From: Bacillota bacterium
Lineage (GTDB): Bacteria; Bacillota; Bacilli; Paenibacillales; Paenibacillaceae
Length of the DNA stretch: 18,852 nucleotides
Reading direction: 5' to 3'
Assembly (NCBI GenBank): GCA_023433615.1
Contig: JAEZCJ010000080.1
Span: 1 to 18,852, forward strand
Shown piece by piece: positions 7,496 through 13,115 of this stretch. Each line of letters starts with the position of its first letter. The stretch's first letter is position 1. The notes beneath the pieces were generated by a model. That model ran no database searches. It saw nothing but the letters and a program-made list of their open reading frames with translations, and was not told the origin of the DNA. A program made the position numbers and the translations under genes.

Positions 7496-8193
7496 TCGAA
7501 CCGCTCTTCCAGGCCAAAGTCACTTGCGTCTGCTGCGAACACGACTTCCAGAGCTCTCGGGTGAGACCGAGCTTCAAGAAGGCGATCCGTACGGACAGTG
7601 ATTTCTGCCTGTACTATAAGGACGAAGTCAATCCCGACTTCTACGTGGTGCGCATCTGCCCGCTGTGCGGTTTCGCTTCAACGGAGAACGCGCTCCAGAA
7701 GCTGACGCCTCGCCAGAAGGAACAGTACATGAACAAGTTGGGCAAAAACTGGGTTCACCGCGACTACGGCGGCGAACGATCGTGGGAGGATGCCTTGACC
7801 TCGTACAAGCTTGCCCTTGTATGCGCACAGGCCGTAGGAGAGAAGGACCGTGTCATCGCCGGACTGCTGCATCACATCGCTTGGCTGTACCGCATGCGGG
7901 AGAATAAGGAGCAGGAGCTGCGCTTCCTGCGGTTCGCGCTTGAAGCGTATATCAAGGTGTACGAGACCGAAGGCGTGAAGTTGAACAATGCCAGGCTGAT
8001 GTTCCTGATTGGGGAGCTGCATCGGCGGCTGGACGAGCCCTACGATGCGGTCAAATGGTTCGCGCGCGTCGTGAACGATAAGCGGATCGAAGATGCCGGT
8101 ATGATCCGGGCTTCCAGGGAGATGTGGCAGAACTTGCGCGAGGATATGCGGACGAAGCAGATGGAGATGCCGGAGGAAGTCGAAGAAGCATAA
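7492..8193 (+). CDS. DUF2225 family protein with zinc-binding cysteines and TPR-like helices
   Basis: This 233-residue protein matches the DUF2225 family, common in spore-forming Firmicutes and of unknown function. The N-terminus carries CVCC (Cys12/14/15) and CPLCG (Cys56, Cys59), which together would form a metal site. The rest is helical, with spacing like tetratricopeptide repeats (around residues 90-220, for example ALTSYKLALVCAQ and PYDAVKWFARVVND). The GTG start (7492) overlaps the TGA of the haemoglobin gene as GTGA, with GAGGAGG about 9 nt upstream. The coupling suggests a shared role, perhaps redox- or metal-related; this is inference from context only. A strong terminator follows. 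Confidence 0.85.
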   Translation: MIEPLFQAKVTCVCCEHDFQSSRVRPSFKKAIRTDSDFCLYYKDEVNPDFYVVRICPLCGFASTENALQKLTPRQKEQYMNKLGKNWVHRDYGGERSWEDALTSYKLALVCAQAVGEKDRVIAGLLHHIAWLYRMRENKEQELRFLRFALEAYIKVYETEGVKLNNARLMFLIGELHRRLDEPYDAVKWFARVVNDKRIEDAGMIRASREMWQNLREDMRTKQMEMPEEVEEA

Positions 8194-8240
8194 GATCGAA
8201 ACGATCACGAAGCAGCCATTATACCGATACATATGATGAA

Positions 8241-8268
8241 CGCAAGCCTAGAGGTTTGCGTTTTTTTT
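8241..8268 (+). terminator. Rho-independent terminator of the haemoglobin/DUF2225 operon
   Basis: CGCAAGCC (8241-8248) pairs with GGTTTGCG (8253-8260), including one G-U pair, around a 4-nt loop, followed by eight Ts. It lies 48 nt after the DUF2225 stop. Confidence 0.9.
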
Positions 8269-8401
8269 GCGATTTCTATAGGGGTGGAAGTTGCAGATTA
8301 CTCGTAATAAAGCCCTTCTGGCAACCATCGGGCGATCGGAATACAGGAGTTTGGGCAGCGACCTGATTAATGGAAAACCTTGGTTGGGTAGTCTCTTTCT
8401 A

Positions 8402-8432
8402 TCCCTTCTGACCACTATCCCATCGACTCAGG
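8402..8432 (+). repeat. Left inverted repeat of the IS1595-like element
   Basis: The 31-bp arm begins TCCCTTCTGACCACTATCCC and ends CGACTCAGG. It matches the reverse complement of 9700-9730 with one mismatch (A versus T after the second CCC). The hexamer TATCCC occurs twice, at 8400-8405 and 16 bp further on, giving a direct-repeat structure inside the arm. Confidence 0.85.
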
Positions 8433-8455
8433 AATGCTGCGATACCGACTAATTG

Positions 8456-8514
8456 TTACCGCACCAGTGGTCACGCTTGTACCGCACCCGTACCGCACCG
8501 CACCCGTACCGCAT
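8456..8514. repeat. Short tandem repeats of TACCGCACC type inside the element
   Basis: TACCGCACC-like units start at about 8456, 8479, 8490 and 8506, three of them as GTACCGCA. The block is flanked by AATTGT (8451-8456) and ACAATT (8515-8520), which form an inverted pair. It occupies the non-coding space between the left inverted repeat and the end of the transposase-like gene, where binding sites for a transposase or host factor would be expected. Confidence 0.55.
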
Positions 8515-8587
8515 ACAATTTAGTCATGATATCTATACCGGAGGGAGTTCTAGTGATACAGATCTCTCTATTTGTAGGCAGACAGGT

Positions 8588-9562
8588 TCATGCGAGTAAG
8601 TGGGTTGAGTGGTAAGCGTTGTTCTCGTAATGCGAGAACGAAAAATGCATACCGCGATTCTGATTCTTAGCGATATAGTAGGACGGGGGGAGAATGCGCG
8701 GATACGGCTTATTGACGAGCGCTGCATAAGTGATTCGAGAGTATCGCGCGCAAATAGAAGCTAGACGATCTGGCAGAGATCCCTGCAATGAAGCAGCGAG
8801 GTTCAGTCTGCAGCAGTACTCATCCAAATAAGCGTTAAGGTGCTTCCCGCCAAGTCCATGAAAAGTTGCATTTAGCCAGCTGCATGCTTGGGCGCATACA
8901 TATCGAATCAACGGCTGTTTGTTGGCAGCGTTGCTGCTTTTGAGTCCGTGGAGTTCTGCATGCTTGTCGATATGCTGCTGTGCGAACGCTTCGCGTGCGC
9001 GCTTCAATGGAATATTCCCATCGCAATCCTTATCGTCAACCGTCTTAATCTTGATCTGCAGCACTTCGTCTTGTTCGGACAGCGCAACTGCAGCTAGAAG
9101 CGGGTGTTCGTCTGGATGACGGTAAATAGTCGAATTGAGCGGGCGGCCGTATAGGCCTCTGTTCATCCGAACAGTCCCGGTCAGCTTCTGCTGGTCCTCA
9201 TACTGTCCGAGCGCATGGCGAATCTTATGCAGGATTAGCCATGCCGTCTTATAGGTAACTTGAATTGTCTCCGAGAGCTCGACTGCTGTGGTGCCCTGCG
9301 TCATGCGAGCGACAAGATCGATGGCGGTGAACCACTTGAATAATGGGGTGCGGCTGCCCTCCATTATCGTGCCTGCGGTCAAGGAGGTCTGATGCCGGCA
9401 ATCGACACACTCGAATAGCGGCTGCCGCCGCGTCCGTATCGTATAACAGCGGCCACAGCCGCAGCTAGGGCATTCGAAGCCATTGGGCCATTTTAATCGA
9501 TAGAGCTTGTCTATAGCCTGAAGTTCGTGCTCCGCATTCGTCCGATGAATAGAGTAGTCCAA
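8588..9562 (-). CDS. IS1595-like transposase with degenerate DDE active site
   Basis: The protein (about 324 residues from TTG at 9562-9560) has the IS1595/ISXO2 plan. An N-terminal zinc ribbon contains CPSC (residues ~31-34) and CVDC (~52-55), preceded by LKWPNGFECP. A helix-turn-helix-like region follows (TPLFKWFTAIDLV, then KTAWLILHKIRHAL), and near the C-terminus comes FHGLGGKHLNAYLDEYCCRLN, the family's conserved ending. Where members read G-x-V-E-x-D-E-x-Y-x-G this protein has GTVRMNRGLYGRP, so the first catalytic Asp is Asn and the next Glu is Arg. The later T-D-G and H-x-N-x-x-E segments are not recognisable. The frame continues to an ATG at 9625, but that codon lies between the promoter's -35 and -10 boxes, so TTG after GGCGGTGAG is preferred. 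It may be a domesticated or trans-acting DNA-binding protein, or an inactive relic kept by chance. Confidence 0.75.
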   Translation of the reverse strand: MDYSIHRTNAEHELQAIDKLYRLKWPNGFECPSCGCGRCYTIRTRRQPLFECVDCRHQTSLTAGTIMEGSRTPLFKWFTAIDLVARMTQGTTAVELSETIQVTYKTAWLILHKIRHALGQYEDQQKLTGTVRMNRGLYGRPLNSTIYRHPDEHPLLAAVALSEQDEVLQIKIKTVDDKDCDGNIPLKRAREAFAQQHIDKHAELHGLKSSNAANKQPLIRYVCAQACSWLNATFHGLGGKHLNAYLDEYCCRLNLAASLQGSLPDRLASICARYSRITYAALVNKPYPRILPPSYYIAKNQNRGMHFSFSHYENNAYHSTHLLA

Positions 9563-9581
9563 GAGCTCACCGCCAATATTA

Positions 9582-9593
9582 GAACATTTGTTC
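9582..9593 (-). promoter_or_regulatory. LexA (SOS) box just downstream of the transposase-gene -10
   Basis: GAACAAATGTTC on the minus strand fits every position of the Gram-positive LexA/DinR core GAACRNRYGTTY. It covers the likely transcription start. Together with the second box at 9610-9621 it makes an 11-bp perfect inverted repeat (GAACATTTGTT / AACAAATGTTC) bracketing the -10 hexamer. Confidence 0.55.
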
Positions 9594-9601
9594 CTATAAC
9601 C

Positions 9602-9630
9602 ATTATAACAAACAAATGTTCCCATTTCAA
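9602..9630 (-). promoter_or_regulatory. Strong SigmaA promoter of the transposase-like gene
   Basis: On the minus strand TTGAAA (9630-9625), a 17-bp spacer and TATAAT (9607-9602) form a near-consensus housekeeping promoter. Transcription should begin near 9595. This places the ATG at 9625 upstream of the transcript and decides for the TTG start at 9562. Two LexA-type boxes overlap it. Confidence 0.75.
9610..9621 (-). promoter_or_regulatory. Second LexA-like box inside the promoter spacer
   Basis: GAACATTTGTTT on the minus strand fits the GAACRNRYGTTY core except at the third central position. It lies between the -35 and -10 boxes, where a bound repressor would block RNA polymerase. It mirrors the box at 9582-9593. 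Confidence 0.5.
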
Positions 9631-9699
9631 CTCGGAAATGGATATTTCTATGGGAAAATTGGGCCGGAAACTACGGTGAAGCACGCCTTACGACATTCG

Positions 9700-9730
9700 C
9701 CTGAGTCGAAGGGATAGTGGTCAGAAGGGA
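9700..9730 (-). repeat. Right inverted repeat of the IS1595-like element
   Basis: On the minus strand the arm reads TCCCTTCTGACCACTATCCC and then TTCGACTCAGG, matching the left arm at 30 of 31 positions. A degenerate second copy follows about 57 bp further out on the plus strand. Confidence 0.85.
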
Positions 9731-9756
9731 GCGGAAGGAGAGGTATAGACATCAGT

Positions 9757-9798
9757 CCTGACGGAAGGGGATAGTGATTAAAAGGAGTTTGAAGGGGG
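9757..9798 (+). repeat. Degenerate outer copy of the right inverted repeat
   Basis: CCTGACGGAAGGGGATAGTG (9757-9776), then ATTAAAAGGAGTTTGAAGG, aligns with the right arm (CCTGAGTCGAAGGGATAGTG..., then GTCAGAAGGGAGCGGAAGG) with small gaps. The two copies are in direct orientation, 57 bp apart. It could be an additional transposase-binding site or the remnant of an earlier element end. Confidence 0.5.
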
Positions 9799-9886
9799 GA
9801 TCATACGGTACTCGGCCGGCAGGTAAAATAGAGCTGTGCGAGTGGATACGCCAATGCTGGCTGGGCTGCGTAAGCTAGCTGCTGCT

Positions 9887-9970
9887 CAGCATGACAGAGG
9901 CTCTACGGCAGCAGAGGCTATTCAGCACGGCGGAGGCTATGCAACATGTCGGAAGCTATACAGTGTGACT
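9887..9970. repeat. Degenerate ~19-bp tandem repeats in an intergenic region
   Basis: Four units with the core [GC]AG-or-CGG followed by GAGGCTAT/GAAGCTAT are visible: GAGGCTCTA, GAGGCTATT, GGAGGCTATG and GGAAGCTATA, each followed by C-A/G-rich spacers such as CAGCA, CAACA and CAGTG. Unit length is about 19 bp, with the second unit shorter. No open frame of interest covers it. The rest of the 9800-10030 gap shows nothing further that I can support. Confidence 0.5.
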
Positions 9971-10030
9971 GTGGCCGCCTAAGCGGATCGAATGAGAACT
10001 GCAGCGGCGAATTGCTCAGCGGCAGTAGAA

Positions 10031-10057
10031 AGGACAGAGGGGAAGTCCCTCTGTCCT
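10031..10057 (-). terminator. Hairpin terminator for the yycC unit
   Basis: AGGACAGAGGG (10031-10041) and CCCTCTGTCCT (10047-10057) form a perfect 11-bp stem with a 5-nt loop. On the minus strand it is followed by TTTCT, a short U-tract, 20 nt after the stop of the zinc-ribbon gene. Confidence 0.65.
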
Positions 10058-10076
10058 GCTAGGCTCGTCTTCCTGA

Positions 10077-10313
10077 TTACCGACCGCGGAGCACAGTGTC
10101 GGTCATCAGGTAGTCCCGGTCGGCATCGAGGACGACGAGCTTATTGCGGCAGCAAGGAAACACGAGCAGCTTCTTGCGGCCTGTCCGAATATCGTCCAGC
10201 TCTCGGGGCTTCAATGGCACAAGGACATTCTCCGTGCGGCAGAACGGACATTCCGGTACATAAATATCGTTCATGATGCAATCGTAGGGCCATGCGCGTT
10301 CGAAGGGAATCAT
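10077..10313 (-). CDS. Small zinc-ribbon-like protein, unknown function
   Basis: This 78-residue protein has two cysteine pairs: CPFC (Cys22, Cys25) and FPCC (Cys54, Cys55). They could hold one zinc ion, with a basic stretch between them (RTGRKKLLV). I do not recognise a named family. The ATG at 10313 overlaps the stop of the upstream YycC-like gene as ATGA, which argues for translational coupling and for this start; a second in-frame ATG (residue 14) has no clear ribosome binding site. A terminator hairpin follows. The size and paired cysteines suggest a nucleic-acid- or protein-binding accessory factor, without further support. Confidence 0.65.
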   Translation of the reverse strand: MIPFERAWPYDCIMNDIYVPECPFCRTENVLVPLKPRELDDIRTGRKKLLVFPCCRNKLVVLDADRDYLMTDTVLRGR

Positions 10314-10504
10314 GACTTCGGGTCATCCTTCTGCGCCGAATCTTGCGAACCGGCTGAGGCGTTAGCAGCGTCGGATGCCGCCAGCTCGGCGAGCTTCTGC
10401 AGCAAAATATGGCGCGGCATATGCATCAATTGCTCGATCGGTACGCCCAACTGCTTGGACAGCTTGATCGCGGTATCCGGGGATATCTGCAAGGGTGCAG
10501 CCAT
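10310..10504 (-). CDS. yycC: YycC-like small protein
   Basis: The 64-residue protein contains PLQISPDTAIKLSKQLGVPIEQLMHMPRHILLQKLAEL, which matches the compact YycC-like family of Bacilli; its function is unknown. The tail after residue ~44 is low-complexity (Ala, Ser, Asp), longer than the short B. subtilis protein. GGGAGGG lies about 8 nt before the ATG. A possible promoter (TTGCGC at 10566-10561, 17-bp spacer, TAGTAT at 10543-10538, minus strand) lies in the 113-bp gap shared with the divergent peptidase gene. It is coupled to the zinc-ribbon gene by an ATGA overlap. Confidence 0.8.
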   Translation of the reverse strand: MAAPLQISPDTAIKLSKQLGVPIEQLMHMPRHILLQKLAELAASDAANASAGSQDSAQKDDPKS

Positions 10505-10617
10505 GTATCCATCCCTCCCATGGTATATAATAAGGCTATACTACACCGATGGCTTCCAATGCGCAAATCTACTTAAGGACAGCATTCAAAGTTACATAAG
10601 AGAGGCGATGACAAGCA

Positions 10618-12411
10618 ATGACGATGGAGAAGCTTCCGATGCAATGGACATTAGACACGATTTACGAGGGCGGCTCAAGCTCGCCCTCATTCACGAAGGA
10701 CCTGGAACGGGCCGAGCGGCTGATCGGCGAATTGCGTGCATCGCTTCGCGAAGGCAAGCAAGCGGTGACCTCAGAGCGGTTGTCCGATTGGACGTCGCAT
10801 GCGCAGACGATTCTGGCCTTACTGCGCGAGGCGGACTCTTATGTCGGCTGCTTAATGGCGGAGAACGTGGCGGACCGCGCGGCGACGGCGCTCGCGGATA
10901 AGGTGAAAAACATTATGGCCGGCTATCAAGCGGCAATGACGCTCTACGATGAGGCTTTGGGGGCCGCGGATGACGCAACTTGGCAGAGCTGGCTATCGAA
11001 AGGGGAGGCTGCCGAAGTCGCGAACTATCTGAATGAGCGCCGCGACCAGGCGAAGGAGAAGCTGCCGCCTGAGCAAGAAGCGCTTGCAGGCGACCTTGCG
11101 GTGAACGGCTACCACGGTTGGGGCGAGCTGTACAATACCATCGTAAGTCGTGCCCGGTTCGAGGCCGCGGACGAGACGGGAGCGATGAAATCGTATTCGG
11201 CCGGCCAACTGCACAACTTGCTGTCGCATGGCGACCGAAGCGTGCGAGCGGCAGCGTTCAACGTATGGGAGGAAGAATGGGGGCGCCAGGCGGATCTATG
11301 CGCGGATACGCTTAATCGGATCGCGGGCTTCCGGTTGAAGCTGTACGAGCGCCGCGGCTGGGGATCGGTGCTCAAGGAACCGCTGCAGATGAACCGGATG
11401 AGCGAGGCCACGCTGCAGGCGATGTGGGCGGCGATCGAGGAAGTGAAGCCTGCCCTCGGCCGCTACATGGCGAGGAAGGCGAAGCTGTTCGGCCTTGAGA
11501 AGCTCGATTGGCATGATGTCGAGGCGCCGGTCGGCTCGGCGTCGCGTAAAGTGCCATACGATGAAGCGGCCGACTTCATCGCGGACCGATTCCGCGCATT
11601 CAGTCCCGAAATGGCGGACTTCTCGCTGCAGGCGTTCAAGGACGGCTGGATCGAGGCGGAGGACCGCAGCGGCAAACGGCCTGGAGGGTTCTGTACGTCG
11701 TTCCCGATCAGCGGCCAGACGCGCATCTTCATGACCTACTCGGGTACGGCTTCCAATGTATCTACGCTGGCCCACGAGCTCGGTCATGCCTACCACCAGC
11801 ATGTCATGAACGATCTGCCGCCGTTCTCGCAGGAATACGCGATGAATGTCGCGGAGACCGCATCGACGTTCGCCGAGATGCTCGTAGCCGACTCGGCGCT
11901 GAAGGCGGCCGCCGACCCGGCCGAGAAGCTGGCGCTCGTCGAGGACAAAATCCAGCGCTCGGTTGCCTTCTTCATGAATATTCATGCACGCTTCTTGTTC
12001 GAGACGCGCTTTTACGAGCGCCGGCGGGAAGGACTGTTGGCGCCGGAAGAGCTGAACGCGCTCATGGAGGAGGCGCAGCGTGAAGCGTTCGGCGGCGCGC
12101 TGGGTCTGGCGCATCCGCATTTCTGGGCGTCGAAGCTGCATTTTTACCTAACGGATGTGCCGTTCTACAATTTCCCGTATACGTTCGGCTATCTGTTCAG
12201 CAGCGGGCTGTATGCTCGGGCACAGGCAGAGGGAGAAGCTTTTGCCGGAAGGTACGTGAAGCTGCTGCGCGACACGGGGAGCATGACCGTCGAAGCGCTT
12301 GCGCATAAGCATCTGGGCGTTCGCCTTGACGAGATCGGCTTCTGGCGGGAGGCTGCGGGCATGACCGTTCGGGATGTCGAGGCATTCATGGCGATGACGG
12401 AGCAAGCATAG
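10618..12411 (+). CDS. pepF: M3-family oligoendopeptidase (PepF type)
   Basis: This 597-residue cytoplasmic zinc metallopeptidase belongs to family M3, which cuts short peptides and is used in peptide turnover. The active-site motif HELGH is at residues 386-390, and the third zinc ligand is probably Glu413 in NVAETAS, the usual distance downstream. The C-terminal half also has the family's YTFGYLFSSGLYARA segment. Length and the N-terminal WTLDTIYEGGSSSPSF suit the PepF/M3 subgroup. The ATG at 10618 was chosen because the next ATG is two codons inside and the upstream ATG at 10608 is in another frame; the ribosome binding site (GAGAGG) is a little distant. It is a single gene closed by a hairpin terminator. 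No defects seen. Confidence 0.92.
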   Translation: MTMEKLPMQWTLDTIYEGGSSSPSFTKDLERAERLIGELRASLREGKQAVTSERLSDWTSHAQTILALLREADSYVGCLMAENVADRAATALADKVKNIMAGYQAAMTLYDEALGAADDATWQSWLSKGEAAEVANYLNERRDQAKEKLPPEQEALAGDLAVNGYHGWGELYNTIVSRARFEAADETGAMKSYSAGQLHNLLSHGDRSVRAAAFNVWEEEWGRQADLCADTLNRIAGFRLKLYERRGWGSVLKEPLQMNRMSEATLQAMWAAIEEVKPALGRYMARKAKLFGLEKLDWHDVEAPVGSASRKVPYDEAADFIADRFRAFSPEMADFSLQAFKDGWIEAEDRSGKRPGGFCTSFPISGQTRIFMTYSGTASNVSTLAHELGHAYHQHVMNDLPPFSQEYAMNVAETASTFAEMLVADSALKAAADPAEKLALVEDKIQRSVAFFMNIHARFLFETRFYERRREGLLAPEELNALMEEAQREAFGGALGLAHPHFWASKLHFYLTDVPFYNFPYTFGYLFSSGLYARAQAEGEAFAGRYVKLLRDTGSMTVEALAHKHLGVRLDEIGFWREAAGMTVRDVEAFMAMTEQA

Positions 12412-12436
12412 CAAGGACAATCGCGCATGGCGAAGT

Positions 12437-12480
12437 AGATGCCGCTCACGAGGAAGCCCCTCGAGAACGGCATCTTTCTT
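12437..12480 (+). terminator. Terminator after the oligoendopeptidase gene
   Basis: AGATGCCG (12437-12444) pairs with CGGCATCT (12468-12475), with an inner CGAGG/CCTCG stem, followed by TTTCTT. It is 25 nt after the stop codon and separates the peptidase from the TRAP cluster. Confidence 0.8.
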
Positions 12481-12493
12481 GTGGCTGGACACC

Positions 12494-12509
12494 ACAATAT
12501 ATTACAAAT
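12494..12509 (+). promoter_or_regulatory. Shared motif upstream of the TRAP permease genes (copy 1)
   Basis: ACAATATATTACAAAT recurs upstream of dctP (14429-14444) with a single mismatch, and GCAA follows a few bases later in both places. It lies about 88 nt before the dctQ start. Candidate binding site for the cluster's AraC-type response regulator. A weaker half-like TTACAATTGC is at 12551-12560. Confidence 0.5.
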
Positions 12510-12596
12510 AATTCGCAAGATCACGCCTCACTTACCCGCTCTGTAAGCCTTTACAATTGCGTTAGGCTTGAAGCAAGCTAGAGGGGAGTGGAGTGC

Positions 12597-13115
12597 ATGG
12601 ATAGTCTGCTGCGTTATATGAAGCAGGCCGCAATTCGGATGGACCGCGCGATCGAGACCTTCGCCGTTAGCGCGGTTGCGATCATGACGCTGATCGTTAC
12701 GATGCAGGTGGTCACGCGCAAGTTGTTCGATTATGTTTTTTTCTGGTCCGAGGAGATCACGCTGCTGCTCTTGATCTGGTTCTCGTTCCTAGGCATCGCG
12801 ATCGGATTCCGCGACCGGCTGCATCTGGCAATGGATTCGTTCGCGAATCTGCTGCCGGCCGTTGCGAATCGTTGGCTGAGCAAGGTAATCGCGCTCTCTA
12901 CGCTGGGGTTCGGCTATTACCTGATCGTCTACGGATGGCAATTCACGACGCTGATGCATGGCAACCGCATGACCGCAACGGAGTGGCCGTCAAGCGTCAT
13001 GTACGTGATTATGCCGATCACCGGCATTCTCGTGAGCGTCTACGCCGTGCTTGACCTGCTGGGCATCGACACGGTACAGCACAAGGAGCTTGACGAGGAG
13101 GTGATCGGCGAATGA
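12597..13115 (+). CDS. dctQ: TRAP transporter small permease subunit (DctQ)
   Basis: This 172-residue membrane protein has four hydrophobic segments and the DctQ pattern FFWSEEITLLLLIWFSFLG, in which the charged WSEE precedes helix two. The small subunit joins the large DctM subunit to form the sodium-driven TRAP symporter membrane complex. The start is ATG at 12597, with GGGGAG 8 nt upstream; a GTG at 12588 in the same frame overlaps that ribosome binding site and is less likely. The TGA overlaps the ATG of dctM (ATGA), so the two are translationally coupled, as expected for subunits made in equal amounts. It is the first gene of the TRAP cluster. Confidence 0.9.
   Translation: MDSLLRYMKQAAIRMDRAIETFAVSAVAIMTLIVTMQVVTRKLFDYVFFWSEEITLLLLIWFSFLGIAIGFRDRLHLAMDSFANLLPAVANRWLSKVIALSTLGFGYYLIVYGWQFTTLMHGNRMTATEWPSSVMYVIMPITGILVSVYAVLDLLGIDTVQHKELDEEVIGE

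Larger units (their letters stand above)
8402..9730. mobile_element. IS1595-like element bounded by 31-bp inverted repeats
   Basis: The segment is delimited by inverted repeats at 8402-8432 and 9700-9730 that match at 30 of 31 positions, and it encloses one transposase-like gene on the minus strand. It carries about 155 nt of non-coding sequence on the left, with short tandem repeats, and about 135 nt on the right, with the promoter. The true outer limits may lie further out: AGGAGTTTG occurs at 8345-8353 and again at 9783-9791, which would fit the 8-bp target duplications usual for IS1595 elements. If so, the inverted repeats sit about 50 bp inside each end. The base content differs from the GC-rich neighbouring genes, consistent with acquisition. 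Confidence 0.7.

Noticed and set aside
8621..8639. Perfect GTTCTCG/CGAGAAC hairpin
   Set aside because: It lies within the 3' coding part of the transposase-like gene and lacks a U-tract; its palindromic codons can be explained by coding sequence, so it is not called as a regulatory site.
9563..9625. Longer N-terminus of the transposase-like protein, starting at the ATG at 9625
   Set aside because: The ATG lies between the -35 and -10 boxes of a near-consensus promoter, so it would not be transcribed; the extra residues are also unlike the family.
9887..9970. CRISPR array
   Set aside because: Units are about 19 bp, degenerate, and without constant-length unique spacers; no cas gene is near.
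9992..10276. 94-codon plus-strand open frame
   Set aside because: It runs through the terminator hairpin and opposite the zinc-ribbon gene, has no ribosome binding site, and no motif.
11296..12141. 281-codon minus-strand open frame opposite the oligoendopeptidase
   Set aside because: Arg- and Leu-rich shadow of a GC-rich gene, without a ribosome binding site or family similarity.
12545..12569. AAGCCT/AGGCTT inverted repeat just before dctQ as an operator
   Set aside because: Only 6 bp of pairing and not repeated at dctP; the 16-bp shared motif is better supported.
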